Source of the DNA: Trematomus loennbergii
Lineage: Eukaryota; Chordata; Actinopteri; Perciformes; Nototheniidae
Reading direction: 5' to 3'
Length of the DNA: 64,000 bases
Assembly (NCBI GenBank): GCA_012861695.1
Contig: JAAOOA010000127.1
Span: 23,312,767-23,376,766, forward strand
The notes below the pieces were generated by a model. It saw only the letters and a list, made by a program, of their open reading frames with translations. It was not told where the DNA came from and made no database searches. A program made the translations under genes and the position numbers. Below, piece by piece: positions 45,106-57,057 of the stretch (positions are counted from its first letter, which is position 1; each line of letters starts with the position of its first letter).

Positions 45106-46702
45106 CATTGGACGGAAAGGGTATTCCTTTAGGGAGAACACTTCTTGTTTGTGATTGGACAGAGCCAGCCAGAGAAGCACTGCTGTGATTGGTTGTTTTT
45201 GCTGCCAGTCAAGAAATTACGCTTCGTGATTGGTCAGCACCCGACAGCGCAACATGTCCCAACACATCAACCGTTAGCTGTTAGCACACACTCAGAGCTC
45301 ACAGCTCCTCATATCTGTTCAGAAACTGGACAAAAGTTAAACAAGTACAAACCACAGACTGTCTATGTCATGGCGAATACAGTCGCTGCTTTATTTATGT
45401 CTGTATGACGCTGTTGTGAGTGTGGACGGAGCAGCTACAGGTTAGTTTAGCCTGATCCATCCGCCCCCTCTCCAGCACGTGTTGTTTGAATGACAGGAGT
45501 AAACACTGACAGCTGCGGTGAAACTCGAGCGATGAGCGATGCGAAAAAAACATGAATTAATGCTTTATTAATTCATGGTTTTTAAGGGGCTTATCTCCAT
45601 GTAAATACTATGGTAGACTACCCAATATTCGCATCGCTCTAATCGCTCGAGTTTCACGGCGGCTGTCAGCTGTGTTTGCTCCTGTCATTCAAACAAGACG
45701 CGCTGGAGAGGGGGCGGGGCGTATCTCCATGTAAATCCTATGGGAGATACCAACTACAACAAAATGAACATATTGACCGTGATTTAATTGTAATACACGT
45801 TTCAAAGTGATGCCGAAGTAACTACATACTGATACCGGTTAGTAAAAACCATGAATTAATGCTTTGACAAGTCTGCAGACAAGACGGCAGGCGAAAAGCT
45901 TTTAAAATGCGTGTTTTCTGAATGGAAACTTTTGTCCAGTTTCTGAACAGATATGAGGAGCTGTGAGCTCTGAGTGTGTGCTAACAGCTATATGTCCCAA
46001 CACATCAGCCGTTAGCTGTTAGCACACACTCAGAGCTCACAGCTCCTCATATCTGTTCAGAAACGGGACAAAAGTTAAACAAGTACAAACCATAGACTGT
46101 ATATGTCATGGCGAATACAGTCGCTGCTTTATTTATGTCTGTATGACGTTGTTGTGAGTCTGGACGGAGCAGCTACAGGTTAGTTTAGCCTGATGGATCC
46201 GATTCCATTCAGAAAACACGCATTTTAAAAGCTTTTCGCCTGCCGTCTTGTCTGCAGACTTGTCAAAGCATTAATTCATGGTTTTTACTAACCGGTATCA
46301 GTATGTAGTTACTTCGGCATCACTTTGAAACGTGTATTACAATTAAATCATGGTCAATATGTTCATTTTGTTGTCGAGTTTCACCGCAGCTGTCAGTGTT
46401 TACTCCTGTCATTCAAACAAGACGTGCTGGAGAGGGGGCGGATCGATCAGGCTAAACTAACCTGTAGCTGCTCCGTCCACACACAGTTTCTGAACAGATA
46501 TGAGGAGCTGTGAGCTCTGAGTGTGTGCTAACAGCTAACGGTTGATGTGTTGGGACATGTTGCGCTCGGGTGCTGACCAATCACGAAGCGTCATTTCTTG
46601 ACTGGCAGCAAAAACAACCAATCACAGCAGTGCTTCTCTGGCTGGCTCTGTCCAATCACAAACAAGAAGTGTTCTCCCTAAAGGAATACCCTTTCCGTCC
46701 AA

Positions 46703-47258
46703 TGTGAAATGCTGTTGTGTTTCTGAAATGCTGCTGTGTTTTGTGAAATGCTGCGGCGTTTTGTGAAATGCTGCGGCGTTTTGTGAAATGCTGCAGCGTT
46801 TTGTGAAATGCTGTTGCGTTTGTGAAATGCTGTAGTGTTTTGTGAAATGCTGCGGCGTTTTGTGAAATGCTGTTGTGTTTTCTGAAATGGTGTTGTGTTT
46901 TCTGAAATGCTGTAGCGTTTTGTGAAATGCTATAGCGTTTTCTGAAATGCTGTTGTGTTTTGTGAAATGCTGTTGCGTTTTGTGAAATGCTGTTGTGTTT
47001 TGTGAAATGCTGTTGTGTTTTGTGAAATGCTGTTGTGTTTTGTGAAATGCTGTTGTGTTTTGTGAAATGCTGTTGTGTTTTGTGAAATGCTGCGGCGTTT
47101 TGTGAAATGCTGTTGTGTTTTCTGAAATGGTGTTGTGTTTTCTGAAATGCTGTAGCGTTTTGTGAAATGCTATAGCGTTTTCTGAAATGCTGTTGTGTTT
47201 TCTGAAATGCTGTAGCGTTTTCTGAAATGCTGCGGTGTTTTCTGAAATACTGTGGTGT
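46703..47258 (-). repeat. 20-bp minisatellite, right arm of foldback element
   Basis: About 28 copies of the same unit in inverse orientation, with more variants (GCAGCG, GTAGCG, GTTGCG) than the left arm and some higher-order repetition (46860-46940 resembles 47100-47180). The apparent 206-aa frame is a repeat artefact. Confidence 0.95.
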
Positions 47259-47286
47259 CTTGCACTTCCGGGCCACCGTAAGTATA

Positions 47287-47500
47287 CACTGAAAAAACTG
47301 AAATGTTGACTTTGATTAAATGTATTATGTCAACACATTTCACATAACTGCATTAGGTTAGGTGAAAACAATCATATTGTTTAAATAAATAAATATTAGG
47401 TTCAACTTAATATTATTACTTTCAACTAACCTAATACAGAAATGTGAAATGTGTTGACATTATACATTTAATTAAAGTCAATGTTTCAGTTTGTTCAGTG
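47287..47500. mobile_element. Palindromic MITE
   Basis: About 214 bp with imperfect inverted repeats of some 75 bp per arm, ends CACTGAAAAAACTGAAATG and its inverse, flanked by TATA on both sides. It directly abuts the right end of the foldback element, sharing its flanking AGTATA. No coding capacity. Confidence 0.7.
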
Positions 47501-48719
47501 TATATGAAAACATTAATTAGCCTGAACCAGGATGTATAATAAGAACTGGATACAGCGTGGGAGGCGGGGCCTCGTTCATTCCTATGAGAGTTGCTCATTG
47601 GCGCATGAAGACAAAATGGCCCAACTTTTGAGAGAGCGAAACGTCACGAAAGTATTCATATAATCATATAATCCGTTCTTATTGTGCATCCATGGGTAAA
47701 GGTAAAACTCATGTAGTACTGAACACGTCACATGAACGTGCCGGGCGGCATGGTCCCGTGGGTTAGATCCGCGTTCATAATGCAGAGGAAAATAACTCTC
47801 AGAATAACGTTATTAGCACATTTTACAACTTGAGGACCGAATGTTTTTAATAAGGGCTATAGAAATGTTCATACTGGGTAGTTTATTTAGTTTAAAAAAA
47901 ATTATCCAACGATTTACAGACGTCTCTTTCCCAATGTAAGTCAATGGGAACAAGTCTTTCCGGGCCCAGCGACTGATACGGAAGTGTAGTACCGCCGTTT
48001 GGCCACAACGAATATTTTCCTCAGAGTCCGGCGCACTTCCTGAGGGCTTGGCCTGAACAACATCACAATTAAAGACATTTTTTTAAGATCAGAGTAAAAA
48101 AAAAACGAGTTGTAATAATTTTCTGTAGATCTTTCGTTCAGCTCATTTGCAGTCTGGTTTGCGGCAGGTCTTTTGTTTTGATGTTTGTCACAAATCCAGT
48201 TACTCCATGTGGAAAACCAGGCTCGTCTTCAAAGAGTGAGACATCACAGCCTATTCTATAAAAAAAAGAAGAAAGCAGGTGCAAATCTAAAAGAGGTGCT
48301 TTGATTTGCGGCCAATTATTATGGACATCCTTGTTGTACCACCTTCATGCGAGTACTATTCCTCTTTCCTCGGAGCTGATCAGAGGAGCTGGCCCATTAT
48401 TCTTTGTAGATAACCAGAAATGTAGAGATCACATGAATGAACAGGAAACCTCAAAAGTTATCAAGTTATTCAACACACCCAATTAAACTTGTTCCAATCC
48501 TCTAATGCCCTTTTCCCTCTAAATCACTGCGTAGTGCACGAGGGGTTGCCCCCAATTAGCTTCCTCCTGCGACACCCTGACACCGTGCTGCATCGTGATT
48601 GTATTTCAGCTTCAATTACTTTCAAAAGCCTTCAGGCCGAGGTGATTGGTCTCCTCCATTCGTTATTTCTCTACTTCGTTTTCCCTTTTATTGATTGTGA
48701 GGTGGGGTCAAAGGAGAGT
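47501..48719. other. No gene recognised
   Basis: The GC-rich part near 47540-48000 resembles dispersed fish repeat sequence (no clear ends). The frames at 48301-48791 are not recognisable. Confidence 0.4.
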
Positions 48720-48975
48720 GAGGGGCGGACTGGCCATCTGTACAATCTGGAGAACCACAGGGTACCGTTGAGGGCCGGCTCGGTTCGCTGACGGCCGGCA
48801 CCGCCCTTACTTTATTATGGCCTCATTGAAGTTGCGCCAACAGAGGTCCGCCGTTACCCCGCAGCGAGGCTTCCCCCCCGTTGATAGTTCACTAGCACCA
48901 CCCCCCCCCCCCCCACCCCGTTGACAATTTACGTTTTTAGTCCCAGGGCAGTTTTTTAGTCCCAGTCCGCCCCTG
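48720..48975. mobile_element. Short hAT-like MITE
   Basis: The ends read AGGGGCGGACTGG and, inverted, CAGGGGCGGACTGG. The interior contains a C homopolymer of about 16 bases near 48901-48916 and repeated GTCCCAGGGCAGTTTTTTAG-type segments. No target duplication is clear. Confidence 0.55.
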
Positions 48976-50664
48976 AGTCCATCATGTTTAGGAATAACAG
49001 AGCCGTAACCTGCTCAGAATATTGTTGTAATATGTTTGGCAGTTATGTTCAGATGAAACAGCCAAAGGTTTACACATTATAAATAACCGAATACTCTGCC
49101 TTGACACCTTGACACGCCGTTAGAATTAGCAATACTTGATGGTCTGTACCATAGATATATATAAACACTAGATGACTCACCCGTGCTGCTGGCCAATGGA
49201 GACCGACGTTGTCACATGGCCGCCATCTTGCTACAGGCAGTACTCTCATTCATAACATTATGGTTTACTATTTAAATAACCATAGCTTGCTCAATTTTCA
49301 ACCAATTTTCAAACGGTTTGGTTTTTTATAAACATCAAAGATGTAGTTATGATACTGCATACTTATAATCATGGACTTTCATATGAAAATAACATTAAGC
49401 AGAAAAGCAATAGCTATACCACACACACAAGGTATTTATATTAAATATTTGCCGGTGTATATTTCCATTTTTTTATTATATTGTTAATATTTAAAATAAA
49501 TTATAAATTAAAATATATTTATATTTTATATAAAAATCGGTCTCATGTTACCACTCTGTAAGCCAAGAGTTGTTAATTTAGCAATGCCTTAGCTTGAAGA
49601 ACAGGGACACAACTAATGACAATAGCATATGTTGGTATATTATTTAGATATTCACACCTTTATCAGAAGAACCAAACCAACATAAAATGAGCCCACAGAC
49701 AGGCCAGTTCTGCTCATTATCACAATTATTTTGTCATGAGATCTTCATATCGTCCTAGTTTTGTTTAGTTTCTAGATTTGTAAACAAATCCAGAACCTTT
49801 GAAATACGTTACCACTTCACAGAACGGTGCGCGCGAGTTCTTGTAGTCGAAAAAAAGCCCAAGAAAAAATATAAACTGTACCCTGTGTCCTTCTGTAGTC
49901 CATTTACTGTTGTTTGTCTTGTCTTACCCGGCTGATATCTCACTAAATCCAGTTTGAATTGTTCCCTATATTGCCCCTATGCCTGTAAGGTGTCCTTGGG
50001 TGTTATGAAAGGCGGCCCCCCAAAATAAATGTATTATTATTAAGAAGAACTTGGTGTGGTTTCTATTCTCCTAAAAAAATGTTACGTTCTCCAACAGAAA
50101 ACACAACTCAGCGTACTTTTAAGAAATTGATCTTAATAGGCTTGTCCCCTTATAAGGCAGAAATATGTTTTGAGGCTCTGGACAAAAATGGCTATTTTGA
50201 TTGTAAAGGTTGCCAACCCCTGGGTGTAGTTTCAATGTTTGCACATGTTTATTCAAGTGTATGAGTGACATAGAGCAAGTGAGATGGCCAGTGGTTCTCA
50301 AACTTTTTACACAGAGTACCACCTCAAATGATATTGGGCTCTCCTAGTAACACCATCATAGACCTTCCTGGGTACCACCGAGATAAAGGATTTAATATGA
50401 CAAGCCATATGATGCTCTCATTTGTTAGTGACATTCCACATGCAAATAAGATAAGATAAGATGGTACTTTATTGATCCCAATTTGGGAAAACATTTTTAG
50501 TTACAGCAGCATAAGGGACAAGGCATTTTACAATAAATTAGAAATAAGCAAGAAAAATAAAGAAAAGAAAGAAAGAGGAAAATAATATACATGTTGAGCT
50601 TGGCAGGATATTATATATATCTAATATACATATACATAAATATAAGGCATATGGAATATTAATG

Positions 50665-51050
50665 TTAAAGGTGGGGTAGGTAATTTTGGAGAAACCAGCT
50701 CGAGTGCGCTAGAATTTGAAAATACACAGCCGGAAAAAATCTGCTACTTCCTTACAGAGCCCCTCCTCCAACACACACGAACGCGCACATGACCAATGAG
50801 GGCACGAGATAAGTTTGTGCACAGATGGAAGGCTGACAGGCAGGTAGGCCATCCAGTTATTTTAGCCGGGCCGGCTAAAATGATTGGTCGTGCTTTTTAC
50901 AGTACACGGCTTCCACAGATTATATTGTTTTATGGATTTGTTGTCAAAGCACAGATATTCATTGCTATCGGGATGTTAAGAGCATTCCATGGAATATAAC
51001 AAAAAGTGTATCTCGAGCCGGTTTCTCAAACTTACCTACCCCACCTTTAA
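50665..51050 (+). mobile_element. Family-A TTAA MITE, complete, inside LINE 3' UTR
   Basis: 386 bp with TTAA at both ends and inverted repeats TTAAAGGTGGGGTAGGT / ACCTACCCCACCTTTAA. Sequence and length match the U4-spacer copy at 34163-34552. Confidence 0.88.
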
Positions 51051-51121
51051 ATATTGAACAGATTATATATGTGTAAAATGTACAACGTGGTTATATTCAA
51101 GATAAACTATGGAGCAGAGAG

Positions 51122-51688
51122 TTATCTTCCAGCCAGAGGTGATTTGTTGTACAGAGTTATGGCACTGCGGAGCTGCAGCAGTCTGTTGGAGAAGGAGCTC
51201 CGTTGACTGTCCAGCTGCAGGTGGAGAGGATGGGTGGGGTTATCCATGATGGACAACAGCCTGTTCAGTGTCCTCCTCTCCACCACAGCTTCAAAGGGGT
51301 CCAGCTTGATGCCGATGACTGACCCAGCTTTCCTGATCAGTTTATTGATCCTGCTGGTGTCACCGGCTCTGATGCTGCCCCCCCAGCAGACCGCAGCAAA
51401 GAAGAGTGCACTAGCCACCACAGACTGATAGAAGATCTCCAGCATCTTGCTGCACACGTGGAAGGATCTCAGCTTCCTCAGAAAATAGAGTCGGCTCATC
51501 CCCTTCTTGTGCACAGCGTCAGTGTTGATCCTCCAGTTCAGCCCATTGTCTAAGTGCACTCCCAGGTATTTGTAGTCCTCCACAACAGCCACATCCTCTC
51601 CCAGAATGCACAGGGGCAGAGGAGATGTCCTCACCCTCCTGAAATCAATGACCATCTCTCTGGTCTTGGCCACATTCAGAATACTCAC
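51122..51688 (-). pseudogene. LINE ORF2 C-terminal part
   Basis: A 188-aa open frame with motifs YKYLGVHLDNGLNW, SRLYFLRKLRSF and CWGGSIRAGD, found C-terminal to the palm of fish LINE reverse transcriptases. The catalytic RT core and endonuclease are absent because of 5' truncation. The first Met is not a natural start. Confidence 0.8.
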
Positions 51689-51923
51689 AACATTAGGCTG
51701 AGGTTCATCTTCCGCTCTTCTTGAAGTGGTTGTGCTTCTTGTTGCTTCCGGCTAAAATAAACATAATTTAAGACATTTTGAGTGTTTAAAATGTGCTGTA
51801 ATACACAACACATTATTTATTCCTAAACTTGCAGAAAGAAAAACTAAAGTGTGACATTTAATCACATATTTATATATCAATCTTATACACCTTGAATTCT
51901 TGTTGGCCAATGATACACATACC

Positions 51924-52095
51924 CTTTGAAGATGAGCTGGGAAGTTGAATACTGTTGGCACAACACCATCTTTAAGCCGGACAGTCTGCCCCGTCCTGTC
52001 AAAGTCCTCACAACTGAAGTGCTCACTGCAGAGCAGTGTCCTGCCTTCTTAGGGCAGCTTCCCACTGCCTCCTCCTCTCTCCGGTTTTGGGAAAC
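51924..52095 (-). pseudogene. THAP domain, second exon (degenerate)
   Basis: On the - strand, after an acceptor AAG, the frame reads [19 protein letters not shown]. After a frame slip near 52035 it reads [12 protein letters not shown] and [11 protein letters not shown]. This gives the THAP features Trp, the CxxH pair (LCSEHF) and an AVPTIF-like box (VVPTVF). It ends at a plausible donor (AGG|GTATGT). The frame slip makes it non-functional as read. THAP domains bind DNA in P-type transposases and in host THAP proteins. Confidence 0.72.
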
Positions 52096-52474
52096 CTTAA
52101 AAACATGAGAAAGGTAGCCAGATATATCAATTAGTCAACATTTTCCTCCTTTCTTTCCTTTAACATTAAGGGTAAGGACAAAAATACACACCGAAATTAT
52201 CATATTTTTGGGGTAATTGTATGTATGTATGTATACTTTAAGAATAAGACAACCACACTAAGAGTTATAAAAAAGGTGTCCAAAAGAAACATTAAATAAT
52301 TGTGTAAAGAAATGGTAGCAACATATTCTAAAGAGGCTGGGTCAACAACAATCTTGCAATACTATTATCTCACATAGCCCCACTGATCCTGTGTAGCAGG
52401 ACTTGTAATGTACATACATCCACTAAGTAATTAACGATTATCCTAATTATAGTCATAATATTGTCATATCTTAC

Positions 52475-52540
52475 ACGTGAAAGGTGATTCCACGGGTTCT
52501 TGTTTGGTGATTAGAGCATCTGTAGGCTGCACTAAAGTCC
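52475..52540 (-). pseudogene. THAP domain, first exon (degenerate)
   Basis: On the - strand the frame reads DFSAAYRCSNHQTRTRGITF and then His, ending at a strong donor GT|GTAAGA. Splicing to 52095 gives the typical THAP join ITFH-V-FPK. The first zinc-ligand Cys is Ser here (DFSAAY), and no start codon lies in place, consistent with decay. Confidence 0.65.
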
Positions 52541-53045
52541 GGCAGTCAGGTACTTCTGTAAACACAAAGCCAGCAATTTCCTGTATCATAATGTATCTAA
52601 ATGTCAGATGTTTTTAACAAGCCAAACCACTTGGAAGAAATCATGTGTAACTTAAGTTATGTTGAAAAGAAAGAGCAGTTCTGCCTCTCCCACTGGTGTA
52701 AAGTTGCTGGGTCAACTTTGTAATACTAGGTCTCACTCACAGCCTCTTGTTATTAGCCAGCTAATAAATACAACCACACATACACAAAGAAAAGCTGCAA
52801 TTTCAACATGTCCAAGCATCCTGTATCATAGCCATGCTAATAATGTTTATAATAAACCAAATCGTTTGTAAATCAGTCAAGATTTCAGCGAGTTAAGAGT
52901 ATTTTTGTGCAGATCACTCACCTTACAACAGCTACCATAGCGCGTACCAGAGTAGCTGTTGACTGTAGCAAGATGGCGGCCAGTGAGCTACGCTGGAAAA
53001 TCTCCCATGAGCCATCTAGTGTTTATATATATCTATGGTCTGTAC

Positions 53046-56000
53046 GGTATAGAAAGATGGATGACATGACAGCTCCCCAAAAGTGAGGCTCAAACATCTG
53101 GACTGCCCCCTGGTGGCTGGCTGCAGTACAGCTCTTACATCCAGCCCCCTTCATTTCAGTTAATGGGCCAAACTAAAAAGGCATAGAACATATCAAAGAT
53201 CTTTTGTGAATTTGTGTAGTTCTCGACACGCTGATAGATTTTCAAGTGTTCATTTGGATTGGATATTATGGTAAGTTGTTGTGTCTTACTAGCCAAAAGC
53301 GTTCAATGGCGCTAACGCAGGCTGAGCTCTTGCATTGTGGTGGTCGTGAGGTTTTATAGTCAGTTGTCAATTTCTTTTTTTAATAATACTGCTCTGAAGT
53401 AGAATTTGAGACAGACACAGTTAATTACAAATGAATCATTATTAATGTTCAGTTCCCAGTAAGTGCATTCAAATGTAATCTATAAAATGGAGGAACAACA
53501 CCATGGCTAGATCAACCATACTTTTTTCATGGCTATAATTTATGCACAGCTTTAGAAGGCAAGACAGTTTTGTTGTCAGTAAGGACTAGCATGAGCATTA
53601 CAGCCAGATCTGAAAATTGCGTATATTCCCGCATTACTTTGATATCAAAACAGCCAAACAAAGGTATTACTGCATGCATCCCAATCCAAAAGGTGGCGTC
53701 ATCTACTAAAACGTAAGGTACAGAGGCACTCATATTTTCCTGTGATGTTTTATTTCTTTGGGCAATTTAGATTTTCTCCGCTTCACGAACTCCTTAGTGG
53801 TCGTGTTAATAAAACCATGTGGTGTGATTTCAATACAAGAATCAGACAATTGAAAGTACACCTGAACGTTTATTCAATTATGAACATGAACATTCAGACC
53901 CTCCTCAGACCCTGCCGGGGTTTTCTTTATCATCATTGTAAAACTGGGCGAACCCTTGAAATGAGCTCAGCAGGCTGATGGATATTCAAACAGTATAACT
54001 GCGTGGAAACCCAGAACAGAGCTCCTCTTATCATATGTTGTTATGAAGCCCCTCTGTGTGTTAAATTAAGGGACAGTCAGAATATAAGTAGTATGAGTAG
54101 TGATAACATTTAGCAGCTATATAGATCCTAATTTAATCATAATGTATCAGTATTCTGCGAAGGTAACTTCACATACATGTCAAGAGTTGTGTTCTACAGG
54201 TTAACTTATAATCATATCATATCAATTTATATATTTGATTTAGAGTCTTCATTTGTTGGACCCAGAAGCTTGTTAGACTACTCAGTTTCAGCAGATATTG
54301 TATTAAAAGATAAGGAAAAGATCAGTTCATAGTTTGAGATACAAGTCAGTTGTTACAAAAGGAAACCCCAGCTCTCTCAAACTATTAGCAGCAGAGCCCT
54401 GGTAGCCCCCAGCAGCCTGGGGCTTTCAGAAATAGCTTTTTTAAAAGGCCCCGGTCTCCCCTGTTTCCTCAGGATCCAGGTGCTTTTAATTGGATTTCTT
54501 TGACAAGATTATTGCCTGCTCTCAGGCCAAGCTTGGATAGTGTGTAGTATTAGAAAGTGTGCCTATAGGTCTACTTTAATCATGAGAAAACTTCACAAAC
54601 AACTTTGATTTGGTCGGAAATTACAACGTGACCGAATGTTGAAACTTTCCACCCTCGCTAAATGGTGCAATTCCTTGTAATCCTGCACACAGCTTGGTGA
54701 GATTTAAAGTGATATATTGTGGATGAGTCTGACAAACCAACACACAAACAGTACATGTAATACAGCTTTAAGAGACCCAGCACTCCAGAGTCCTTTTGTG
54801 CCACCACCTTCACTACGGGATGAAGTAAAGCCTCCGATGTGTAGACAAAGCTCTGATTCCCTCGGTCCCGGTCCTTCAGGGTATTTGACCTTCTTAAAAG
54901 GAGACAGACTTTAAGAGCAGCATGCCGTGGAGGCACTGAGTTTTCACACCAGCACTTTAATCCCTTAGAAAACGTCTCTCCTATTATGCTATTCATATCC
55001 TGTTATAACGACAGAGCAGTCCAGGGTTTATCTGTCTATGGGCACATCAGCTAATGAAGACAAAGAATGAGATTGTATGGTGATTGTTTTATAGTTTAGT
55101 ATAGGGTTAGGGTTATAGGGTCTCTGCTTGCTTGACAGTGTCTGGTCAATATTAGGTTATTATTTGCTCTAAAGTGTGGAATAGTCCAAAAATATGGAAA
55201 ATGTATTTGGGTTAGTGTTGTATTATTAATTATTTAGAACATTCTCTATTGAGAAGATGTATGCCATTTGAGTCAGGGAAATCAAACTAAATATTTTAGT
55301 ATATATATATATATTTTTTTATGTAAAAATAGATATCCTCCTTAATTTGGGATATCGTAGGATTATACATATTTGTTCTGGTTTTAATGGCTGCTTAATA
55401 GGAAATGGATGTAGTTTTCTGAATGTACCAGGCGGATCATGTGTTTCTATTATTTGCCCTAAGCAGCTTATTCATCAAATCCACTTAATTGATGATTATT
55501 GAATGATCCAAATCTCCTTTATATTTTGGGGCATATATTAAATATTTGTGAAAGCACCAATGATAAACCTTGCAATATTGTCACAACATCATATCGAGGT
55601 GGTCAAATTATTGTAATATGTAATCGTTTTAATATCTTCCAGCCCTAGTTGTCATCTTCTGACTGTTTGAAAGAATAAGAAAATTATAATCATACCTTTG
55701 TTAAACACACTTCTCAAGTAACTTCTATAAAATGGTCGCCCCTTGAGTTATGAATGGTAATAAGAATTTGAGGGTTATTTTAATGTTTGTCCTGTTATCC
55801 TGTCACAGCGCTGCAGAGAGGCACTTCAATAACTGAGTGATTGCGAGGAATGAAGTGAGACATAACTCTTCTCGGGCTCAGCTGGCACATTTTAACAAGG
55901 TACAGGATTCTGAGTTTGGGACATCAGGTGGGAGTTTATTAAAGCGCCTGACTCGGCTGGGTCATGCCCTCCATGCTGCGTCTCATTTGTTCTGCTCACA

Positions 56001-56327
56001 CCACTTGTTATAGCCAGCTAAAAATGAGTTCTGGTGTTGCTTGAAATAATCCAACACTGTACGTTTTTAGTTTTGGAGTGTTGAACAAATTGAAGTGTCA
56101 GTTTCCTCCCCTGCGAAACTTAGAAAGATCTAAATTGAGACAAATTTGTGATGAACTTCCTAAACCACTGCAACTCAGGCAAGCAACTTGATTTGTATAG
56201 ATAATACACATGCTCAATGCACTTTTATGAAGTAAAACAACATCCTACCTGTTAACGCTGTCTGTTTAAGCAGGTTTAGCGGGTGGTGTTAATGGTCAGA
56301 CAGATTGTTAGCTATTTTTAAAGGTCA
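53046..56327. other. No gene recognised
   Basis: AT-rich. A short segment near 53075-53215 (CCCCCTGGTGGCTGGCTGCA) looks like a dispersed fish repeat. Small frames are not recognisable. Confidence 0.45.
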
Positions 56328-57057
56328 CCTATCATGCTATTTTTAGGCAATAGCATAGGTCTCAGATATATAAAAATATATAAAAAACATGTCTATGAAG
56401 TGTTTTGCTCAAAATACCAAACAGATCACCCATTCTAGCCATGCCTCATATCCCTCTATTTCACTTCCTGTTTCAAAGTGCTGATTTTGGGTATAAAGCT
56501 TTAAACTTTAAACAATAAAAATTGATAAAAAATAAAAAAGTAGGGGCTGAGCTCATGCGGGACCCGGCAGCTACTGTCTAAACGAAATACTGCCGTGATG
56601 AAACGTCATATCATGGATTATCAAGGATTATTTCTGAAACAGTATGGAGCTCAAAGGCTTTCTCTCTTGCTGGTTATACCACAAGGTGAGTTCCTTTTTA
56701 TTTCCTGCTTCTTCACACACATGCTCTGTGCAGTACAGGTTAGCTCTGAGTGTTAGCGATGCTAATGTAACACGCACCGACCATATTACATCCAAAACAG
56801 TCGGGCATTGTTTCTGATAGCAACGTTTCTGATAGGGCCGTGGGTGTAAAGCCAGCCTACATTTCCGATATTACGTCATATCGGACGTAAATCTGGATCA
56901 GCTCCGTTGTAGCCCCGTTTTTAGAGATTTGGGTACGGAGGAAAAGAGAGAGGGTTTATATTTTCTGACGCTGCGTGAGTTCCCCGACACACCGGGGACA
57001 CACATTTATGTATAAAAGACATAAAAAAGTGCATTTTGCATGATAGGTCCCCTTTAA
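56328..57057 (+). mobile_element. Family-B TTAA MITE, complete reference copy
   Basis: 730 bp with TTAA at both ends and inverted repeats TTAAAGGTCACCTATCATGC / GCATGATAGGTCCCCTTTAA. The left half matches, in reverse, the truncated copies in eleven U4 spacers; the right half (about 56730-57035) is absent there. An open stretch at 56597-56685 ends at a consensus donor AAG|GTGAGT. No full transposase is present. Confidence 0.85.

Larger units (their letters stand above)
44648..47280. mobile_element. 2.6-kb foldback (long inverted-repeat) transposon
   Basis: Begins TACGGTGGCCCGGAAGTGCA and ends with its exact inverse. It is flanked by a perfect 6-bp direct repeat AGTATA (44642-44647 and 47281-47286). 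Each arm consists of the terminal motif, a 20-bp minisatellite and about 250 bp of shared sequence (TGGACGGAAAGGGTATTCC..., CTGATTGGTTGTTTTTGCTG-like). The centre contains further inverted copies of shorter blocks (for example 45290-45480 against 46410-46540). No transposase was found. The superfamily is unassigned; a 6-bp duplication is unusual. Confidence 0.85.
50446..51690 (-). mobile_element. 5'-truncated non-LTR retrotransposon (LINE) inside the P-like element
   Basis: The - strand ends with GGGATCAATAAAGTACCATC followed by TTATC repeats, a usual fish LINE tail. The 5' side is cut within ORF2. The 3' UTR is interrupted by a family-A MITE (50665-51050). Clade not assigned with certainty (Rex- or Tx1-like). 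Confidence 0.75.
49150..53037 (-). mobile_element. P-like DNA transposon with degenerate THAP exons
   Basis: 3.9-kb element whose two ends match over 25 bases (49150-49174 against the inverse of 53013-53037) and continue similar. It is flanked by a perfect 8-bp duplication GTCTGTAC (49142-49149 and 53038-53045). P elements make 8-bp duplications and carry an N-terminal THAP domain, and two THAP exons are readable on the - strand (51924-52095 and 52475-52540). No transposase catalytic region was found. The interior holds a LINE and a MITE. Confidence 0.75.

Noticed and set aside
44652..45188. 178-aa and 163-aa repeat proteins
   Set aside because: Two overlapping frames of the same 20-bp minisatellite are open because the unit lacks stops. 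There is no start context, and the same holds for the 206-aa frame in the inverted arm at 46656-47276.
50796..50999. 68-aa frames starting MRARDKF in family-A MITE copies
   Set aside because: Found on whichever strand the MITE lies, with frameshifts between copies and no conserved protein. It follows MITE orientation, not coding selection.
51924..52540. A functional host THAP gene
   Set aside because: The exons carry a frame slip and a lost zinc ligand, and they lie within a transposon with a target duplication, so a transposase remnant is the better reading.
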